64,000 nt of DNA from Hyphomicrobium_B sp001006785 (GCF_001006785.1 NZ_CDHO01000001.1:248001-312000), one strand, 5' to 3'. Positions 8,727 through 17,978 are shown, counted from the first letter of the stretch. Made by a program: numbers and translations. The notes: a model not told the origin generated them from the sequence alone.

Positions 8727-9700
8727 TATGACGGCCTCCCGTCGGTCCGGACGATACGAACGGTCTGCTGGCGGTCGCCGCTGCCGAGGCGCAGCTCGGC
8801 CGCGCCGAACAGGCGATCGACGATCAGAATGTGTTGATGGATGCGTGTATTGGCGATCTGTGTCTCGCCCTCAGGGCCGATCACGAAGATCGGCGGCATC
8901 TCGCCTTGCACGATGCCACGCGGGAATTCGACATAGACGCGGCGGCCGTCGTCATAGACAGCGATGGGTTTCCAAGGTGGATTGTCGCCGGTGAGGCCAT
9001 AGCGATAGTTGCGCTCGGCGGCGGCCGGAATGACCGGCGTCGCCGGCATGGCCTGCCGCTGGCTGGGGGATTGCGGATAAGCCCAGGCGACAGCGGGCAT
9101 ATAGGGCTTCTGGCCGGAGCGCAGTTCGAGCATGTAGGTGCGCCGGTCGGTGGTGACGACGAGATTGGTCGTGATGTCGGCGCGCGAAGGCTTCACCAGC
9201 ACATGGACGCGCCGCGTGGCGCCGCTGCCGCTCTCGGTGTCGCCGATGATCCAGCGCGCGGTGTCGCCCGCTGCGATCGGGCCTGCGCCGGTCAGGCTTT
9301 CACCGGGCTCGAGCGCGATGTCGGTGATCTGTCCCGGCGCGGCATAGACCTGGTAGAGCGCGCCATCCGACCACGGATAAATCTGGATCGCGTTGTAATA
9401 GCTTTCGCGGCGCGGCTGAACGCGGGCGGCGGCGTTGGCGTTCTCAACGCGGGCTGTCGGCGTGCCTGCGGCGACACCTCCGCGTGCAGGCGTCCACGCT
9501 GGTGGAACATGCAGCGGCTTCGGGCGGTCATCGGTGACAGCGGCCGGAACGGCGGGCAAAGGCGGCACGCTTGAATCGTAGGTAATCTCCGGCGGCTTGC
9601 TGGCGCAGCCCGCAAGCGCGCTTGCGGAAAGCAGCAAAGCCGCGATTGCGTATTTACGGAAAGATGGCATCCCGCCTTTGCGGATCGTCGGCCCGGTCAT
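8726..9700 (-). CDS. trbG: TrbG/VirB9-family outer-membrane channel protein
   Basis: 324 residues from the ATG at 9700, chosen because it overlaps the trbF stop (ATGA); an upstream in-frame start adds seven residues. The N-terminus is a lipoprotein signal (AALLLSASALAGCAS, lipobox LAGC), so the protein is probably lipidated, unlike many VirB9 homologues. The C-terminal half has the VirB9 beta-sandwich (RHVHVLVKPSRADITTNLVVTTDRRTYMLELRSG; then NYRYGLTGDNPPWKPIAVYDDGRRVYVEFP). It builds the outer-membrane part of the mating channel with TrbI and TrbF. Confidence 0.93.
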   Translation of the reverse strand: MTGPTIRKGGMPSFRKYAIAALLLSASALAGCASKPPEITYDSSVPPLPAVPAAVTDDRPKPLHVPPAWTPARGGVAAGTPTARVENANAAARVQPRRESYYNAIQIYPWSDGALYQVYAAPGQITDIALEPGESLTGAGPIAAGDTARWIIGDTESGSGATRRVHVLVKPSRADITTNLVVTTDRRTYMLELRSGQKPYMPAVAWAYPQSPSQRQAMPATPVIPAAAERNYRYGLTGDNPPWKPIAVYDDGRRVYVEFPRGIVQGEMPPIFVIGPEGETQIANTRIHQHILIVDRLFGAAELRLGSGDRQQTVRIVRTDGRPS

Positions 9701-10386
9701 TGGCTCATCTCCCGCGACCATGAGATTGCGTGGATGTAGATGCCGAGCGGATTGGCCTTGAGCCGTTCGGCGTCGCGCGGCGGTTGAACCACGATGGTCA
9801 GGATCGCGGTCCAGCGCTCGGTCGCGGAGAGTTTTCCGTCCTCGTATCGACGCTCAATCCAGGCGACGCGGAAGGAATCCGCCGAAGCGCGGATGACGCT
9901 GGAGACTTCCACCGCGACCTGCTGCTTGCCGACCTTGGCGAAGGGGTCGTTGGCGCGGGCATAATCGTTGAGCGCGGCCGCGCCGCGATCGGTTGTCCAT
10001 TCATAGGCGCGCAGCCAATTCTGCCGGACGATGATCGGATCGGCTGGAATGCTCCTGACCTGTTCGACGAAGCGGGCGAGATGCCAGGCCACTTGCGGAT
10101 CGGTCGGGCGATAGTCGGCCGTAGCGGCCGCGACGGTTTGCGCCTGGCCGAGATTGTCGATCTGCACCACCCACGGCACGACGGTCCCGCGAACGGATTG
10201 CCAGACAAGCGCGGCGGCGAAGCCGGCCGACAGGATCAGCGATCCGAAGGCCATGTAGCGCCAGTTCTTCGCCTGTATGCGGGCCGAGCCGATGCGCTCG
10301 TCCCATACTTGGGCAGCGCGCTGGTAGGGCGTCTCGGGTTGTGGTGTCTTGCCGTAATGTGCGGCGGGGCGTCTGAAGGGGTTCAT
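9697..10386 (-). CDS. trbF: TrbF/VirB8-family inner-membrane protein
   Basis: 229 residues with a short cytosolic N-terminus, one transmembrane helix (about residues 46-66, YMAFGSLILSAGFAAALVWQ) and a periplasmic NTF2-like VirB8 domain (PWVVQIDNLGQAQTV...WHLARFVEQVRSIPADPIIVRQNWLRAYEWTTDRGAAALNDYA). VirB8 proteins nucleate assembly of the type IV secretion core complex. Four-base overlaps link it to trbL upstream and trbG downstream. Confidence 0.93.
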   Translation of the reverse strand: MNPFRRPAAHYGKTPQPETPYQRAAQVWDERIGSARIQAKNWRYMAFGSLILSAGFAAALVWQSVRGTVVPWVVQIDNLGQAQTVAAATADYRPTDPQVAWHLARFVEQVRSIPADPIIVRQNWLRAYEWTTDRGAAALNDYARANDPFAKVGKQQVAVEVSSVIRASADSFRVAWIERRYEDGKLSATERWTAILTIVVQPPRDAERLKANPLGIYIHAISWSREMSQ

Positions 10387-11750
10387 GAGCGGTCGCTTTC
10401 GGAGAGGTTGACGGAGGAGCCGGAGCCGTGGCTGTCGCCGGAGCGGACGGCATGAGCAACGGCGCTGACGCCGTGGCTCACGGCCTGATGGCGCTTCATG
10501 CGCCTGGCCCAGCCGGGCGCGCCGCCGCTTACCGTTGCCTGGCTTTCGGCGGATGAGGCATCGGCTGCAGGGGCGCTCCCCACCGTTCCCTTGGTCGAGG
10601 CGCCGCCTGTCATGGCGAATCCGGCTTTCGCGCCATCAGCGTTGCTTGATTTGACGCTCTCGCCGGCGCGGGCGGCGGCGCGGCGTAGCGGTGATGCGAC
10701 GGCCGAGCCGGCGGCGCGCGCGACGCCACCAAGGCCGGAGGCCACGCGGGATGCGCCAGACTGCCCGAGAGAACCAAGAGTGTAGGCTGACGAAGCGGCG
10801 CCGGCAGCCGTGGCGCCGCCACGAACGGCCGCCGAGCCGCCCGAGATGGCCGCTGCTCCTCCCTTGGCGGCCAGGCCCGCCGCTCCGGCGGCAGCCACTG
10901 CCGCGCCCCCGACTGCAAGGCCGGTTCCCACGGCGGCGCCCGCGCCAAGCTGCGGACCGCCGGAGACGAGACCATTGGCGATGCCGGGACCGAAGATGCC
11001 GAGACCGAGCAACGACAGCGCGGCCAGCACGATGGCCATGGCCTGATCGACAGTCAGCGTCTGCGCGCTGGCGCTCTGCGTGAACTGCGAAAACAGCGTC
11101 GAACCGATGCCGATGATGACCGCAAGGACGAGAACCTTGATGCCGGAGGAGATGACATTGCCGAGCACCCGCTCGGCCATAAAGGCGGTCTTGCCGAACA
11201 GGCCGAAGGGAATCAGCACGAAGCCGGCGAGCGTCGACAACTTGAATTCGATGAGGGTGACGAAGAGCTGGATCGCCAGAATGAAGAAGGCGAGGATCAC
11301 CAGCGCCCAGGCGAAGAGCAGGCAGACGATCTGAATCAGGTTCTCGAATACCGAGATCCAGCCCATCAGGGGCGAGATCGCGTCGAGCAACGGCCGGGCG
11401 GCGTCGAGGCCTGTCTGCGCGACCTTGCCGGGACGCATCAGGTCCGCCGCCGAAAACCCCGTCCCGCTCGCCTTCAGGCCGAGGCCGGCGAAGCTGTCGA
11501 AGACAATCTTGGCGAGATTGTTCCAGCTGGAAATCAGATAGGCGAAGACACCGACGAACAGCGTCTTCTTGACGAGGCGCGCGATGATGTCGTCATCGGC
11601 GCCCCAGCTCCAGAACAGGGCCGCCAGCGTCACGTCGATGACGATCAGCGTGCTCGCCACGAATGCGACCTCGCCGGACAGCAGCCCGAAGCCGGAGTCG
11701 ATATAGCGGGTAAAAACGCCGAGGAAATTGTCGATAACGCCGCTACCCAT
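10383..11750 (-). CDS. trbL: TrbL/VirB6-family polytopic membrane protein
   Basis: 455 residues. The first 270 or so hold at least six hydrophobic segments (for example LIVIDVTLAALFWSWG, LVILAFFILAIQLFVTLIEF, IVLAALSLLGLGIFG), typical of TrbL. The remainder is a low-complexity Ala/Gly/Ser tail (GAGAAVGTGLAVGGAAVAAAG...), a common but poorly conserved feature of TrbL. VirB6-type proteins form the inner-membrane passage for the transferred DNA strand. The gene overlaps trbF by four bases. Confidence 0.92.
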   Translation of the reverse strand: MGSGVIDNFLGVFTRYIDSGFGLLSGEVAFVASTLIVIDVTLAALFWSWGADDDIIARLVKKTLFVGVFAYLISSWNNLAKIVFDSFAGLGLKASGTGFSAADLMRPGKVAQTGLDAARPLLDAISPLMGWISVFENLIQIVCLLFAWALVILAFFILAIQLFVTLIEFKLSTLAGFVLIPFGLFGKTAFMAERVLGNVISSGIKVLVLAVIIGIGSTLFSQFTQSASAQTLTVDQAMAIVLAALSLLGLGIFGPGIANGLVSGGPQLGAGAAVGTGLAVGGAAVAAAGAAGLAAKGGAAAISGGSAAVRGGATAAGAASSAYTLGSLGQSGASRVASGLGGVARAAGSAVASPLRRAAARAGESVKSSNADGAKAGFAMTGGASTKGTVGSAPAADASSAESQATVSGGAPGWARRMKRHQAVSHGVSAVAHAVRSGDSHGSGSSVNLSESDRS

Positions 11751-11753
11751 GCA

Positions 11754-12041
11754 TCACCGCCCTTCCGGAGTGAGAGGCGCGGTGGGCGCCGGCGTCTTTC
11801 CGAGGAAGCGGTCGCGGGTCTCGGCCCAGACGCGCAGGCATTCGGCGTCGTTCGCCGCGGCCTGCCCGAGCTGCTGACAGCGGCGCTGCGCGTCGCGCAG
11901 CGGATCGGTTGCGGGGCGGAGCTGCGGCATTGACGAAGATGTCGGCGCGTCGTCCTTGCGGGTCAGCTCGATCGCCGTCGCCGTAATGGCGACCGCGACG
12001 AACATGATTGCGCCGATGCGCGCCAGCATCTTGCCGTCCAT
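11754..12041 (-). CDS. TrbK-like putative entry-exclusion protein
   Basis: About 95 residues from MDGKMLARIG at 12041; a GTG at 12053 would add four residues. A single N-terminal membrane segment (IGAIMFVAVAITATAIEL) is followed by a polar region with two cysteines (RRCQQLGQAAANDAECLRVWAETRDRFLG). Its position between trbJ and trbL and its layout match the 'TrbK-alt' proteins of ICE trb clusters, proposed to block redundant entry of the same element. The exclusion role is inferred from position, not shown by the sequence. Confidence 0.7.
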   Translation of the reverse strand: MDGKMLARIGAIMFVAVAITATAIELTRKDDAPTSSSMPQLRPATDPLRDAQRRCQQLGQAAANDAECLRVWAETRDRFLGKTPAPTAPLTPEGR

Positions 12042-12062
12042 GACGATGCTCACTTCTGGTTC

Positions 12063-12827
12063 TCAGTTGCCGTTGAACATCTGCGCGTTGCCGGGCTGGT
12101 AGCCGCTGCCCGGCGCTAGAAAGCGGCGGCGCCGCTCGCGGCCCTGTTCGGCGGCAGCCGTGCGCTCGGCTTCGGTCAGCATCTGCGCGCGGCCATTGGC
12201 GGCGCCGACAGCGGTGAGATCGGCAAGCTGCTGGGCGAGAAGCGCGAGGAGCTGGTTGCCGGCCTGTGTCGCTTGCAACGCGCCGGTCGCCGACTGGCTC
12301 TGGCTGACCAGCGCCGACATCTGCGTGCGGTTGCTGTCGATATTGCTGACGACACCCGCCTGCACGCGCATCGCGTCCTGCAAACCGCCGACCGTGTTCT
12401 GCCAGCGCGAGCGCGCGTCGGTGATGAGTTGCTGATCGGTCGCCGACATCGAGACGCTCCCGTATTTTTGGCTGAAAATCTGGTCGATCTGCTGGACATT
12501 GAAGGCGATGTTCTGCGCCTGGCTGAGAAGCTGCTGGGTGCGCTGGACGTTCTGCTGAAGCTGCTGGAGCGCGGAATACGGCAGGTTCGCCAGATTGCGC
12601 GCCTGGTTGATGAGCATCTGCGCTTGGTTCTGGAGCGACGTGATCTGATTGGTGATCTGTTCGAGTGAGCGCGCGGCGGTCAGCACGTTCTGCGCATAGT
12701 TCGACGGATCGAACACGATCAGTGCGTGCGCGGGCGTTGCGAGCATCGGTGTGAGCGCGATGGGCGCCGCGAGCATGGTCGCGGCCAGCATTACGGCGCG
12801 CGAGCGGATAAAACGGGTCTTCATCAT
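12063..12827 (-). CDS. trbJ: TrbJ/VirB5-family protein
   Basis: 254 residues from the ATG at 12827, which has an AAAAGGAGAT ribosome site and overlaps the trbE stop (ATGA). An N-terminal signal peptide (about residues 12-36, ending near TPAHA) precedes a long Gln-rich helical region (SLEQITNQITSLQNQAQMLINQARNLANL...LQQLQQNVQRTQQLLSQAQN), predicted coiled coil. VirB5/TrbJ proteins are exported and sit at the pilus tip or help assemble the pilus. The length matches the family. Confidence 0.9.
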   Translation of the reverse strand: MMKTRFIRSRAVMLAATMLAAPIALTPMLATPAHALIVFDPSNYAQNVLTAARSLEQITNQITSLQNQAQMLINQARNLANLPYSALQQLQQNVQRTQQLLSQAQNIAFNVQQIDQIFSQKYGSVSMSATDQQLITDARSRWQNTVGGLQDAMRVQAGVVSNIDSNRTQMSALVSQSQSATGALQATQAGNQLLALLAQQLADLTAVGAANGRAQMLTEAERTAAAEQGRERRRRFLAPGSGYQPGNAQMFNGN

Positions 12828-15277
12828 GCAATCTCCTTTTCGGCTTGGGGGATGAGGGACGGGAAAGTCGGGATGAGATCGGCCGCCCATCCGGCGTCGC
12901 GGGCGCGCAGCCACGCGGCGAGGAAGCCTTCGCGGCCATGTTCGGCGACGAGGTTGGCGATCAGCGTCTGGTCGGATTTCGAGGAGGCGGCGCAGAGCGC
13001 GAGGCCGACTTCGGACAGGCCCAGCTCGAACAGGCGGTTGCCGCGCCGCGACTGGCAGTAATAGTCGCGTTTGGGCGTCGCCCGCGCCAGGATCTCGATC
13101 TGGCGATCGTTGAGACCGAAGCGGCGATAGATCGCCGTGATCTGCGGCTCGATCGCGCGTTCGTTCGGCAGGAGCAGCCGTGTCGGGCAGCTCTCGATGA
13201 TGGCCGGCGCGATATTGCTCCCGTCGATGTCCGATAGCGACTGCGTGGCGAAGATGACAGATGCGTTCTTCTTGCGCAGGGTCTTCAGCCATTCGCGGAG
13301 CTGGCCGGCGAAGCCTTCATCGTCCAGCGCAAGCCAGCCTTCGTCGATGATGAGCAGCGTCGGCCGTCCGTCGAGCCGGTCGCCGATGCGATGGAACAGG
13401 TAGGACAGTACGGCCGGAGCCGCCCCGGTGCCGACCAGCCCCTCGATCTCGAATGCCTGCACGGCGGCACGGCCGAGCTGCTCGGCCTCGGCGTCGAGCA
13501 GCCGGCCATAGGCGCCACCGACGCAATACGGGCGCAATGCCTGCTTCAAGTCGTTCGACTGGAGCAGGACGCTGAGGCCCGTAATGGTGCGTTCCTCGAC
13601 CGGCGCGGAGGCGAGCGAGGTCAGCGCCGTCCAGATATGCTCCTTGGCTTCGGGGGTGATCGCGATGCCCTCGCGCATCAGGATCGCCACGATCCAATCG
13701 GCCGCCCAGGCACGCTCATAGGTGTCGTGGATGCGCGCGAGCGGTTGGAGCGAAACGGAAGCGTCGGAGCCTTCGGTCAGGCCGCCGCCGAGATCGTGCC
13801 AGTCGCCTCCCATGGCGAGCGCAGCCGCCCTGATGCTGCCGCCGAAATCGAAGGCGAAGGCCTGAGAACGATCGTAGCGCCGGAACTGAAGCGCCATCAG
13901 CGCGAGCAGCACGGACTTGCCCGCGCCGGTCGGGCCGACGACCAGCGTGTGGCCGACGTCTCCGACATGAAGGGATAACCGGAACGGGGTGCTTCCATCG
14001 GTCTTGCCATAGAGCAAGGGGGGCGACCCGAAGTGCTCATCCCGTTCCGGCCCCGCCCACACGGCGCTCAGGGGGATCATGTGGGCGAGATTCAAGGTGC
14101 TGATGGGCGGCTGGCGGACATTGGCGTAGGCATGTCCGGGGAGCGAGCCGAGCCAGGCATCGACGGCGTTCACACCTTCGATCATGGCCGTGAAGTCGCG
14201 GCCCTGAATGACCTTCTCGACCAGCCGCAGCTTCTCGTCGGCGAGACGCGGATCGGCGTCCCAGACCGTGATCGTCGCGGTGACATAGGCCATGCCGGCG
14301 ACATCCTGCCCAAGCTCCTGCAAGGCCATGTCCGCGTCGGCGGCCCTGTTTGCAGCGTCGGTATCCACGAGGGCGGATGCCTCGTTGGTCATGACTTCCT
14401 TGAGGATCGCGGCGATGGACTTGCGCTTGGCGAACCACTGGCGGCGGATTCTGGCGAGCAGCTTCGTCGCGTCGGTCTTGTCGAGCAGGATCGCGCGGGT
14501 GGACCAGCGATACGGGAACGCCAGACGGTTGAGGTCGTCGAGCAGGCCGGGCGTCGTCGCGGTCGGGAAACCGGTGACGGTGAGGATGCGAACGTGCTGA
14601 TCGCCAAGGCGTGGCTCCAGCCCGCCGGTCAGCGACTGATCAGCCAGCAGCGCGTCGAGATAGATCGGCATCTCGGGAACACGGACGCGATGACGTTTCG
14701 TCGAAACGCAGGAATGGAGGTAAGTCAGCGTCTCGCTATCATCGAGCCAGGCGCATTCCGGCATGAAGCCGTCGAGCAGCGCCAGCACGCGGTCGGTGCG
14801 GTCGGTGAAAGCCCGCAGCACCTCGTGCGGATCGACGCCTGACTTTTCTCGGCCTTCATAGAGCCACGCTTCGGTGCGCGCGGCGTCCTCGGCCGGCGGC
14901 AGATAGAGGAAGGTGAGAAAGTAGCCCGAGACGAAATGGCTGCCCGCTTCCTCAAAATCGGCCTTGCGCTCGGCGTCGAGCAGACCAGAGGCAGGATCGG
15001 GAAACTGGCTCGCAGGATAGGTCGCGGCCTCATAACGCTGCGCTTCGACAAAAATGCTCCAGCCGGAGCCGAGGCGACGAAAGGCGTTGTTGATGCGTCC
15101 GGCGACGGCGACTAGTTCGGCCGCGACGGCGGAATCGAGATCGGGACCGCGAAAGCGCGCCGTGCGCTGGAAGCTGCCGTCCTTGTTGAGCACGATGCCT
15201 TCGGCAACGAGTGCGACCCACGGCAGATAGTCGGCAAGGCGGCTGGCGGAACGGCGATATTCGGCGAGATTCATCAT
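12824..15277 (-). CDS. trbE: TrbE/VirB4-family conjugation ATPase
   Basis: 817 residues. An N-terminal CagE/TrbE domain (EYRRSASRLADYLPWVALVAEGIVLNKDGSFQ) precedes the C-terminal AAA+ ATPase with Walker A GPTGAGKS near the middle and Walker B LLIIDEGWLALDDEGF near residue 640. VirB4 proteins power pilus assembly and substrate transfer at the inner membrane. The length is normal and no key residue is missing. It overlaps trbJ by four bases and starts 13 bases after trbD. Confidence 0.95.
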   Translation of the reverse strand: MMNLAEYRRSASRLADYLPWVALVAEGIVLNKDGSFQRTARFRGPDLDSAVAAELVAVAGRINNAFRRLGSGWSIFVEAQRYEAATYPASQFPDPASGLLDAERKADFEEAGSHFVSGYFLTFLYLPPAEDAARTEAWLYEGREKSGVDPHEVLRAFTDRTDRVLALLDGFMPECAWLDDSETLTYLHSCVSTKRHRVRVPEMPIYLDALLADQSLTGGLEPRLGDQHVRILTVTGFPTATTPGLLDDLNRLAFPYRWSTRAILLDKTDATKLLARIRRQWFAKRKSIAAILKEVMTNEASALVDTDAANRAADADMALQELGQDVAGMAYVTATITVWDADPRLADEKLRLVEKVIQGRDFTAMIEGVNAVDAWLGSLPGHAYANVRQPPISTLNLAHMIPLSAVWAGPERDEHFGSPPLLYGKTDGSTPFRLSLHVGDVGHTLVVGPTGAGKSVLLALMALQFRRYDRSQAFAFDFGGSIRAAALAMGGDWHDLGGGLTEGSDASVSLQPLARIHDTYERAWAADWIVAILMREGIAITPEAKEHIWTALTSLASAPVEERTITGLSVLLQSNDLKQALRPYCVGGAYGRLLDAEAEQLGRAAVQAFEIEGLVGTGAAPAVLSYLFHRIGDRLDGRPTLLIIDEGWLALDDEGFAGQLREWLKTLRKKNASVIFATQSLSDIDGSNIAPAIIESCPTRLLLPNERAIEPQITAIYRRFGLNDRQIEILARATPKRDYYCQSRRGNRLFELGLSEVGLALCAASSKSDQTLIANLVAEHGREGFLAAWLRARDAGWAADLIPTFPSLIPQAEKEIA

Positions 15278-15289
15278 GGATTGCGCTCC

Positions 15290-15571
15290 TCAGACCGACA
15301 GATGACCGGGGATGCGCAGATGGCGGCGGCCGACTTCCACGAAGAGCGGATCGCGTTTCGCCGCCCACACCGCCGCGAAATGGCCGACGGCCCAGATGAG
15401 GAGGCCGACCAGCCAGAGGCGCAGGCCGAGGCCCACGGCCCCGGCCAGCGTCCCGTTGAGGATCGCGATGGAGCGCGGTGCGCCGCCGAGCAGGATGTGC
15501 TCGGTCAGCGCACGATGGACCGGGACCGAATATCCCGGAACGGCGTCGAGTTGCTCGAAGGCGACCGCCAT
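15290..15571 (-). CDS. trbD: TrbD/VirB3-family protein
   Basis: 93 residues from the ATG at 15571, which shares one base with the trbC stop; the longer upstream frame is a shadow of trbC and trbB. The sequence has the TrbD pattern PGYSVPVHRALTEHILLGGAPRSIAILNGTLAGAVGLGLRLWLVGLLIWAVGH, including one or two membrane helices, and ends in a basic tail. VirB3-type proteins associate with VirB4 at the inner membrane. Confidence 0.9.
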   Translation of the reverse strand: MAVAFEQLDAVPGYSVPVHRALTEHILLGGAPRSIAILNGTLAGAVGLGLRLWLVGLLIWAVGHFAAVWAAKRDPLFVEVGRRHLRIPGHLSV

Positions 15572-15903
15572 CAGATGAGCGCCCCGCCGCCGAAGGAGAA
15601 GAAGGACAGGAAGAAGCTCGACGCGGCGAAGGCGATCGAAAGCCCGAAGACGATCTGGATCAGGCGGCGAAAGCCGCCCGAAGTATCGCCGAACGCAAGC
15701 GCCAGGCCGGTCGCGATGATGATGATGACGGCGACGATCTTGGCGACCGGACCTTCGATCGACTGAAGGATTTTCTGAAGCGGTTGTTCCCACGGCATCG
15801 ACGAACCGGAGGCGTAAGCGACTGGTGCGAGGATGAGATTGATGGTGGCGACGGCGACAGCCGTTGCGACGGTGCGGCGGATATGGATGGCTGTACGGAT
15901 CAT
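15571..15903 (-). CDS. trbC: TrbC/VirB2-family prepilin
   Basis: 110 residues with a long N-terminal signal (cleavage expected after APVAYA) and two hydrophobic helices separated by a short basic loop (VAKIVAVIIIIATGLALAFGDTSGGFRRLIQIVFGLSIAFAASSFFLSFF). This is the classic two-helix pilin layout. In RP4 the related pilin is cyclised by the TraF peptidase; a TraF-type peptidase is encoded at 23180-23725. The start overlaps the trbB stop by four bases. Confidence 0.92.
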   Translation of the reverse strand: MIRTAIHIRRTVATAVAVATINLILAPVAYASGSSMPWEQPLQKILQSIEGPVAKIVAVIIIIATGLALAFGDTSGGFRRLIQIVFGLSIAFAASSFFLSFFSFGGGALI

Positions 15904-16880
15904 GCGGGCTCCATGGGGTTCGAGGTGGCAGCGGTGATGTGGTAGTCGCCGTCAGCGCCGAGCCCTTCGACGCGGGCGAGTTCGGCGAGCCGGCGCGCGG
16001 ACCCGCGGCCGGAGAGGACGGCAACGAGGTCGATGGTCTCGGCGATCAGCGCGCGCGGGACGGTGACGACGGCTTCCTGGATGAGCTGTTCGAGGCGACG
16101 CAGCGCGCCGATGCCGGTTCCGGCATGGATCGTGCCGATGCCGCCGGGATGGCCGGTGCCCCAGGCTTTGAGGAGATCAAGCGCTTCGGCGCCGCGCACC
16201 TCGCCGATGGGGATGCGGTCGGGGCGCAGGCGCAGCGAGGAACGGACGAGATCGGAGAGCGTGGCGACGCCGTCTTTCGTGCGGAGCGAGACAAGGTTTT
16301 CCGCGCGGCATTGCAGCTCGCGCGTGTCCTCGATGATGACGACGCGATCGGCGGTCTTCGCCACTTCGGCGAGCAGCGCGTTGGTCAGCGTGGTCTTGCC
16401 GGTCGATGTGCCGCCCGCGACGAGGATGTTGGCGCGCGCTGCGACGGCTGAGCGCAGCGTCACGGCCTGATCGGCGCGCATGATCCCAGCAGTCACATAG
16501 TCGTCGAGTGTGAAGACGGCGACGGCCGGCTTACGGATGGCGAAGGCAGGCGCGGCGACGACCGGCGGCAACAGCCCTTCGAAGCGTTCACCAGTTTCGG
16601 GAAGCTCGGCGGAGACACGCGGGCTCCGCGCGTGAACCTCCGCGCCGACGTGATGCGCGACCAGACGCACGATGCGTTCGCCATCGGTTGCCGACAGTCG
16701 CTCGCCCGTATCAGCCAGCCCTTCGGAGAGACGGTCGATCCAAATGCGCCCGTCCGGGTTCAGCATCACCTCGACGACAGCAGCATCTTCCAGAAACCGC
16801 GCGATGGCCGGACCGAGCGCCGTGCGCAGCATGCGCGCGCCGCGCGCGTGACGTTCCGAATGTTGATGTACAACCGCCAT
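15900..16880 (-). CDS. trbB: TrbB/VirB11-family conjugation ATPase
   Basis: 326 residues from MAVVHQHSERHARG at 16880; a start at 16922 would add 14 residues and cannot be excluded. The N-terminal domain (LRTALGPAIARFLEDAAVVEVMLNPDGRIWIDRL) is standard for TrbB, and the ATPase carries Walker A GGTSTGKTTLTNALL, a VVIIEDTRELQC Asp box and a Walker B/His box (IPIGEVRGAEALDLLKAWGTGHPGGIGTIHAGT). It is a hexameric traffic ATPase and the first gene of the trb operon. The 16881-17045 gap probably holds the operon promoter; no convincing -35/-10 pair was identified. Confidence 0.93.
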   Translation of the reverse strand: MAVVHQHSERHARGARMLRTALGPAIARFLEDAAVVEVMLNPDGRIWIDRLSEGLADTGERLSATDGERIVRLVAHHVGAEVHARSPRVSAELPETGERFEGLLPPVVAAPAFAIRKPAVAVFTLDDYVTAGIMRADQAVTLRSAVAARANILVAGGTSTGKTTLTNALLAEVAKTADRVVIIEDTRELQCRAENLVSLRTKDGVATLSDLVRSSLRLRPDRIPIGEVRGAEALDLLKAWGTGHPGGIGTIHAGTGIGALRRLEQLIQEAVVTVPRALIAETIDLVAVLSGRGSARRLAELARVEGLGADGDYHITAATSNPMEPA

Positions 16881-17045
16881 ATCGCCCCGATTTCCAGCCG
16901 GGACTGACAGACGCATCCCCATGCGGGGCTGATTAAAAGAGCCAGATCTGAGGCGACTTCAACAAGAAATCGGAGGCGTAGTAGCGTAGCGTGCAAATAC
17001 AGGAGAACGGCGGAGCAGCGCATTCAAGACGATGCAAGGAGGGCC

Positions 17046-17525
17046 ATGATGGACAAGTCTGGTGCAGAGCGAAGGATCGACTCAGCAGCGCGCTTGATCG
17101 CGGCGCCGGCCGAGACAATCTATCGTGTGCTCGTCGATGGGAGCGCATGGGAACGATGGTTGCCGCCTGCCGGGATGATCGGCCGCGTCGAAATATTCGA
17201 GCCGCGCGTTGGCGGGCGCTACAGGATGGTGCTGACCTATCGCGGGGATCACGAGAAGCGGGGCAAGACCGCTGAGGACACGGATATCGTCGAGGGCCGG
17301 TTCATCGAATTCGTCCGCGACGAGAAGGTCGTTCATGCTGTGACGTTTGAATCGGAAGACCCTGCTTTTGCAGGGGACATGCGGATGACGTGGAGCCTGT
17401 CTCCAGCGCCTGCCGGGACGAAGGTGACTATCACTTGCGAAAATGTCCCCGTCGGCATCAGCCAAGCCGATCACGATGTCGGCCTGCGGTCGACGTTGGC
17501 AAACCTCGCCACGTTCATGGAATAG
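17046..17525 (+). CDS. SRPBCC/AHSA1-family protein inserted in the transfer cluster
   Basis: 159 residues with an AAGGAGG site just upstream of the ATG. The pattern SAARLIAAPAETIYRVLVDGSAWERWLPPAGMIGRVEIFEPRVGGRYRMVLTY and the final long helix (DHDVGLRSTLANLATFME) identify a START-like SRPBCC domain of the AHSA1 type, a small hydrophobic-ligand-binding fold. It is the only plus-strand gene between the LysR gene and the ars operon, and it sits between trbB and the CopG gene, where these clusters normally have none. It is probably a passenger gene with its own promoter. The ligand is unknown. Confidence 0.82.
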   Translation: MMDKSGAERRIDSAARLIAAPAETIYRVLVDGSAWERWLPPAGMIGRVEIFEPRVGGRYRMVLTYRGDHEKRGKTAEDTDIVEGRFIEFVRDEKVVHAVTFESEDPAFAGDMRMTWSLSPAPAGTKVTITCENVPVGISQADHDVGLRSTLANLATFME

Positions 17526-17549
17526 TTCTCATCGTGCGTGGCGAAGCGG

Positions 17550-17978
17550 TCACCTAGGCTCCTCATTTGGAGGGGCGACCGGAACGTCGTCGGGAATCTC
17601 GCGCAGAAAGCTCTGGCCTTTCTGCAATCGCTTGCCGAGCGTCTCCACGAAGCCGTCAAACCGCTCGCGACCTTTGGCCTGCGCGGCAGCGTGGGCGTCC
17701 GGTGGTACGGGCGGGGTGATCGACAGCCAGAAGCGCACATAGAGTGCCAGTGTTTCGGCGGTGACGCCGAGATCGCGCTCCATCCGCTGGACCTGTCGGG
17801 ACAGCCTGTCGAGCCGGCGTGCGAAGGCTGCTTCGCGCGCGTCCGCGTGGTCGGGCGACAGGAACGAACTGACGGCCGCCTCGACGATCGCGGATCGAGG
17901 TAATTTCTTGCGATCGGCAAGCTCATTGATGCGTCCGATCAGTTCGACGGGCAAAGTGAGATTGAGACGGTCGCGCAT
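17550..17978 (-). CDS. CopG-family ribbon-helix-helix protein
   Basis: 142 residues. An N-terminal ribbon-helix-helix (MRDRLNLTLPVELIGRINELADRKKLPRSAIVEAAVSSFL) is followed by a coiled-coil-like segment (FARRLDRLSRQVQRMERDLGVTAETLALYVRFWL) and a polar tail. Proteins of this kind stand directly after traG in many rhizobial ICEs and may be relaxosome or regulatory partners. It begins four bases after the traG stop on the same strand, so it is probably cotranscribed with traG. Confidence 0.82.
   Translation of the reverse strand: MRDRLNLTLPVELIGRINELADRKKLPRSAIVEAAVSSFLSPDHADAREAAFARRLDRLSRQVQRMERDLGVTAETLALYVRFWLSITPPVPPDAHAAAQAKGRERFDGFVETLGKRLQKGQSFLREIPDDVPVAPPNEEPR

Noticed and set aside
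11743..12939. 398-residue open frame overlapping trbJ and the trbK-like gene on the same strand
   Set aside because: Arginine/alanine-rich shadow frame; both trbJ and the trbK-like protein in the other frames have correct domains, signal peptide and coupling.
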